Below, piece after piece: positions 60,308 through 64,000 of a stretch of 64,000 bases of DNA. Made by a program: the position numbers and the translations under genes. Under the pieces are notes generated by a model. That model did no database searches. It was given only the letters and a program-made list of their open reading frames with translations, and was not told the DNA's origin. This DNA comes from Hordeum vulgare subsp. vulgare. Taxonomy: Eukaryota > Streptophyta > Magnoliopsida > Poales > Poaceae. How positions within the stretch are numbered: the stretch's first letter is position 1; each line of letters starts with the position of its first letter. The DNA is taken from NCBI RefSeq assembly GCF_904849725.1, contig NC_058522.1:229747084-229811083 (forward strand), read 5' to 3'.

Positions 60308-60638
60308 TACAAGAGGAGCTGTGATGATGTAGGGTATGCTCCAGTGCTCTTTAGATGCTTATGATGCTAAAGAAAGCATATCTTGAGAAAGAACAATGCC
60401 AGATTGCATGAGAACCCATGTCTTACTGTGTGATATATGCATTAGAATAAAACAGAGGCACTGGTAACATCTTCAGTTGTACACATTTTAGAACTACAAG
60501 TCCCAAAAAGATCAACAATGTACTTATTTCCAGTGCCGCACGGGAAAGAAAATATGGACCGACAATAACACAAGATGCTCCCTGATGCACACATTTCCCA
60601 AATGCTTCCTTAATAGTAGGCTCAGTCAGCTCCTTCAT
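60308..60638 (-). pseudogene. Sirohydrochlorin ferrochelatase (SirB) gene fragment, C-terminal exons
   Basis: SirB inserts iron into sirohydrochlorin to make siroheme in plastids. On the minus strand from 60638 one exon reads MKELTEPTIKEAFGKCVHQG then ASCVIVGPYFLS. This matches the plant SirB pattern MELAEP-IKDAF--CVQQGA--V-VSPYFL. A small deletion shifts the frame, and RHWK follows in another frame, as in SirB (PGRHW). After an intron-like gap, 60393-60308 reads QDMLSLAS-stop-ASKEHWSIPYIITAPL, matching the SirB stretch QDIP-L--EA-KE-----Y-ITAPL. The stop, frameshift and missing parts make it a non-functional captured copy. Exon order and strand agree with a collinear capture. Confidence 0.82.
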
Positions 60639-61044
60639 TTTGTCAGAGAAAAAGCTTAGTCACTTCATGCATATCAAAATAAAGAAATATCTTCAGGTAA
60701 AAACTAACAGTGATATGATTCAGTAGCACAAAAGGCTCCATCATTTTGAATTTGACAGAAAGAAGCCTAACACATATAATTTAATATTACAAATAATTAG
60801 AAATTGGAGATTGATGAAACAAATATCAAAGAGATTTTCGTAATGACAATACACCTTTCCGGGAAATCTCAAGACAAAATCCTACAGGTCAGTGGATAAA
60901 AAAGTAAAAATACACGTTGCTAAATTACCCCTCATTAGCAAAAGCTCAGTAATGGAAGCTTGCATCAAGGGTCCAACTGTACTGCATTTTTATGAAGTGA
61001 TTGTCGCTGATTAATCTAAACTCGCCTTCTGATGGTGAACTGAA

Positions 61045-61250
61045 TATGTGTGATTAATCTAAGCCTGCAGATATAGTCTGTAATGCAGGCACCTGCTGGT
61101 TAGGCAGTCGTTCTCAAGGAACGGAGAGCCCTGAATCTTAGATTTCTCGATGAATTTGATGAAGCCCCAATGGTCACTTGTCAGAGAGGATGTATATGAT
61201 TCATATGGGAGTTTGTTACCTGGGACAGCCAGCCATCCTTCTCCATCAAG
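61045..61250 (-). pseudogene. MATH-domain gene fragment (MATH-BTB/BPM type)
   Basis: On the minus strand one frame reads PGNKLPYESYTSS, SDHWGFIKFIEKSKIQGSPF and LENDCLTSRC, then drifts to a stop. This matches the C-terminal half of MATH domains in plant MATH-BTB (BPM) proteins, which have S-WGF-KFI-K--L--SPYLKNDCLTIRC. In plants these proteins recruit substrates to CUL3 ubiquitin ligases. No BTB part follows and no full N-terminal half is found, so it is a captured fragment. The family call rests on this short match. Confidence 0.65.
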
Positions 61251-61503
61251 TTCAGGGCCTTGACGTCCTTGCCACGGCTACAGTAGTAGAGGAAGGCAGC
61301 TGCCGAAAATTAGCGATCAATCGATCAAAATCAAACACGGTATATATGAATACGTATGTACCCGCGACGGCAGGCTCTTCCTTTCCTGGATTGATAGTGT
61401 CGTTGTGAGGGTTGGACGGGATCTTACGAATCCGAGGAGTGCTCATCATCTGGCGTCGGGGGCCATGGCGTCCGGATCTGAGGTAGCCGATGGTGGCGCT
61501 AGG

Positions 61504-61990
61504 TCACCTTCTATCAGCAGAAGGGGCGAGTAGCGCCAACGGCCGATGCGTCGCGAAGCCTTCGTGCGTGAGCGCAGAAGGCGGTTGCATCCCCGAGAAA
61601 CACATCATGTGATGGCCTCTCACTACGCAGCGGTGCCCGACCCGCCTCCACGCGCCACACCCACTCATGGTGAGGTGGAGGCACACGGCGACCGCACCGG
61701 AGCTCGGCCGATGACGCGGCGTAGCCATGGAGGGAAATAGGGGAGAGATGGCACCCATCGTGTGGGGTGGAGGCCGAGGCGGGGAGGGCATCTGTGGGGC
61801 GAGCGCGAGGGCAGGGGTAGAAACGAGGCAAATCTGTGGCGACGGTGCAAAGAGAGGCAAGGCGAGCTGCACTGTTAGCGCAGAACATGCATAGGCGACG
61901 TGGGTCAGGGGAGAAGTTTTTCCTTTCTGCGTGCCTTGCGTAATTGCGTGTGTGATTGTAGGCGTTGGAGTTGTGAGCGTGGGACTTCAC
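61504..61990 (-). other. GC-rich, exon-like segment of unknown origin inside the Helitron
   Basis: Base composition changes sharply to GC-rich, unlike the AT-rich surroundings. Minus-strand frames of 122 and 158 residues overlap in different phases and are Pro/Arg/Ala-rich. This looks like the 5' exon or upstream region of a captured grass gene rather than Helitron sequence, but I recognise no domain. It may belong with the MATH fragment downstream on the same strand. Confidence 0.4.
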
Positions 61991-62189
61991 CCGATTATGC
62001 TTTGAGGGAAACGTATTTGGCAGACGATTTTCTGTGAGAGGAGTACGTTCGCCTGACTATTATTGCTAGTTGCTAACTATTGGGTTGGATTAGATTAATC
62101 CAGGATTTTAGATCTAATTAGGTGGGATGATCTTACGGTACTAATCAACCCTTGTACACTTAGCGGGTGTAGTTAGGAAAGAAAAACTT

Positions 62190-62213
62190 TGCTTATTTAT
62201 TAGTAGTATAGAG
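62190..62213 (-). other. Helitron 5' terminus (inner)
   Basis: The minus strand reads TCTCTATACTACTAATAAAT, matching the grass Helitron 5' start TCTATACTACT-like. The preceding base is not the expected A, so the exact first base is uncertain (62211 or 62213). Confidence 0.6.
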
Positions 62214-62807
62214 AAAATACAACCAAAAAGAATTTAGTCATGTTTAACATAAAAGTTGGTACATACATGACATTTAATTACAGTCACATGTAGTGAAGGT
62301 GTGACATTTATTCTGCCAAAAAGGTTGTGTTGTCTAGGGCTGAAGATCCAATTTTATGAGTTTTACGATCTCCATTTTTATGTAACTTTGAACGAATAAC
62401 AAACTAACACTGCACGTGAAAAACAGAAAAAGAAAACCAAATCAATAGAAACATGTATGCCTTCTTGTTAGAGAAAAAGTGCAAGATAGGGGTACGCTCA
62501 TTGCAAACTTGTACTTGCATGTAGTCATCTCTTCCAACTGAACATTATGTCAGCATTTCAGAATAAGAAACAGATCATTGTAGAGTTAATGGCACCTGAT
62601 TAGTGAGCAAGCTAAAAGGGTGGTCCACATGTGTAGCTGACAAGTAAGTTACTTACCAGAACTTGCATAAATTGAACGTTCTATGCACCACTCCCAGCTG
62701 CATTTTGTCAGAAAAACATATGTGAAAATCATTCAATGGACCTGGAAGACAAACTGAAGCAAATATAAAAGGAAAATTATGTACACATGGTTTAAGAGCA
62801 GGCATAC

Positions 62808-62960
62808 CTCCCAATAATAGTACATTGGATTTCTTGACGAAAAAGCATAATAGATCGCTGGTATACAATCGTTCTTGTGTGCCAACTCCTATTCCTACAT
62901 TAGAGGTGCACATGACAGGATTTGAATTTGCCATGAAAGAAATCTGGACGTTCGCACTCG
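62808..62960 (-). pseudogene. Possible N-terminal SirB exon fragment
   Basis: On the minus strand a frame reads GIGVGTQERLYTSDLLCFF then VKKSNVLLLG, ending at a GT splice-donor-like site (62807-62806). The DNA shows GATC...TCGTCAAGAA-TCCAAT, which lines up, with one shift, with the SirB stretch encoding VDHGSRR-ESN, and GVG lies the right distance upstream. It precedes the C-terminal exons on the same strand, as in SirB. The match is weak and depends on assumed indels. Confidence 0.4.
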
Positions 62961-63070
62961 TCAAGACGTGCTTGGGGCGGCCGGAGGGGGTCAATACCTG
63001 CAGAGTCAAGCATGTATGCGTTAGGCCTAGTCAGTGGATGGACGGCTGCAGGCTGGAGGCGGCCGGGTAG

Positions 63071-63586
63071 CTAGGCTGGATCCCGTGCCATTACTGGTTG
63101 GAGATCGATCGAGGCCATGGCGCTCGGGGTCTTGGCCAGAGATGAAAACCAGGACGCCAATGGATCAACGGGAAGCTGGGACGACGGAGATTCAACACGG
63201 GATCCTCGCATCCGTTCGTTCCTTGCCGGATATGGTGGCAATGGTGGTGGGGAAGAGCATCGGGACGCCGCGCCATGGCGGGGAAGGCCTGTAGGGAATC
63301 CTTGGCGTTGTGAAAGAACGGAATAGGATGAGGGACTGGGGGCGGCGGCGGAAGTGTTGCGTGGAGCAGCAGGGCCATGCATGGGCAGCGGCGGGTGGCA
63401 CAGTTGCCTCTCTTGTGTTGAGGAACTCGCGAGGGAGGAGGCAGGATTAAGATTGGCGGTGTTGTCTCCCGTTATTAGAGAAGATGACGACTGGAATAGG
63501 TAATTTTCTTTTACCGGACGACTGGAATAGGTAGTTGTGGCGTCTGATAGCAGAGTTTTCGTCCGCGAGGCGTAATTGCTAAACAA
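63071..63586 (-). other. GC-rich 5'-exon-like segment near the Helitron start
   Basis: Overlapping minus-strand frames of 171, 95 and 69 residues, Ser/Pro/Arg-rich (PAAPRNTSAAAPSPSSYS, RIPYRPSPPWRG). Composition resembles the first exon or transit-peptide region of a grass nuclear gene. It lies upstream of the putative SirB N-terminal exon on the same strand and could be that gene's 5' part, but I cannot confirm this. A 17-bp direct repeat (GACGACTGGAATAGGTA) occurs at 63484-63500 and 63517-63533. Confidence 0.35.
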
Positions 63587-63717
63587 GGATTTGATGGAGG
63601 GTTAGTATAATTTTAACGGTTAGATCAAATTAAATGGGTCTGATCGTGAGGCTGCAATTGTCCGTGCGATTCTGTGTACGTTTTGCTGGATGCACTAAAC
63701 AATGAATGTGTTGGATT

Positions 63718-63736
63718 GTTTATTAGTAAGTATAGA
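63718..63736 (-). other. Helitron 5' terminus (outer)
   Basis: Minus strand: A|TCTATACTTACTAATAAAC. The A before TC fits the A|T target of Helitrons. It is similar in sequence to the inner 5' end at about 62211. Confidence 0.65.
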
Positions 63737-63784
63737 TAGGTACGTGCACAAATTCCTTTTATTTGACTTGTTTCCTTTTAAACA

Positions 63785-64000
63785 TCTATACTACTTGGTC
63801 CATCCCTAAAGGAAAAAAGTATTTATCCGGTCTGCTCATGTTTCCGTCTATAACACGTTGATGATATTGTTTTGTACCAGTGCATGTTGGACTCAGCTTG
63901 TATCGTGTCAATGATATTCACATTTTTACGTGTAGTACATATCTAATCTTCATCGTTGATATATCTTAGTTTTTAGAGTGTCAAAACATCACCGCTCGTT
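63785..64000 (+). mobile_element. Start of a plus-strand Helitron running off the right edge
   Basis: A|TCTATACTACTTGGTCCATC at 63784-63804 has the 5' form of a grass Helitron in the opposite orientation, only 48 bp from the outer minus-strand 5' end. The rest of the window is AT-rich with no gene. Confidence 0.45.

Larger units (their letters stand above)
57762..63736 (-). mobile_element. Minus-strand Helitron region (nested or adjacent copies) carrying gene fragments
   Basis: Bounded by a Helitron 3' end at 57762 and a 5' end at 63736 (TCTATACTTACTAATAAAC on the minus strand, preceded by A as expected for A|T insertion). A second 3' end lies at 60062 and a second 5' end at about 62211, so at least two elements are present; which ends pair is unresolved. 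No Rep/helicase gene is visible, so all are non-autonomous. Fragments of two plant genes lie on the minus strand inside, the same orientation as the Helitrons. 57790-60061 has no recognisable gene apart from a tandem duplication. Confidence 0.65.

Noticed and set aside
1..64000. tRNA, rRNA, CRISPR arrays, bacterial operons or an intact single-copy plant gene
   Set aside because: None recognised on reading both strands; transposons account for most of the window. Short or diverged genes cannot be excluded without database searches.

Overview
The window looks like intergenic chromosome from a Triticeae grass (wheat, Aegilops or barley type). It starts in a BARE-1/Angela/WIS-like Copia element, and the rest is almost wholly nested Gypsy and Copia LTR retrotransposons plus Helitrons. 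I found no intact host gene. The only host-gene sequence is broken exon fragments near the right end. Superfamily calls rest on motifs read in the sequence. Family names come from memory and are tentative.

Layout. 1-2330: 3' end and 3' LTR of a BARE-1/Angela-like Copia. 2331-11383: two inverted, 5'-truncated copies of one Gypsy family (minus copy 2331 to about 6000, plus copy about 6976-11383) around a Copia LTR fragment (6042-6975). 11384-15154: decayed Copia internal region without integrase. 15155-20347: minus-strand Gypsy with LTR, an extra ORF with its own LTR-like upstream region, and an integrase relic. 20348-29181: old but nearly full-length Sirevirus-like Copia. 29182-30534, 50464-50587 and 52995-55413: three pieces of one host element with a 3' LTR beginning TGTAACATCCC. 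30535-50458: an element with 3.8-kb LTRs and no recognisable coding sequence, inserted with target duplication TCCCC. A non-autonomous Gypsy (40514-50178, duplication CTTGC) lies in its right LTR. 50588-52989: solo Copia LTR (duplication ACAAG). 55414-57761: minus-strand Gypsy LTR. 57762-63736: minus-strand Helitron material with sirohydrochlorin ferrochelatase and MATH-domain gene fragments. 63785-64000: start of a plus-strand Helitron.

Relative ages agree with the nesting. The LTRs of the innermost Gypsy differ at 7 of 460 aligned positions at their 3' ends, while the LTRs of the element it sits in differ at roughly 20 of the first 320.

Most unusual: (1) two unrelated Gypsy elements each carry, upstream of an extra ORF, a segment resembling their own LTR U3, as if a copied LTR promoter served a second transcription unit; (2) Helitron ends bracket collinear SirB exons and a MATH fragment; (3) two Copia LTR families have short palindromes clustered upstream of their TATA boxes.
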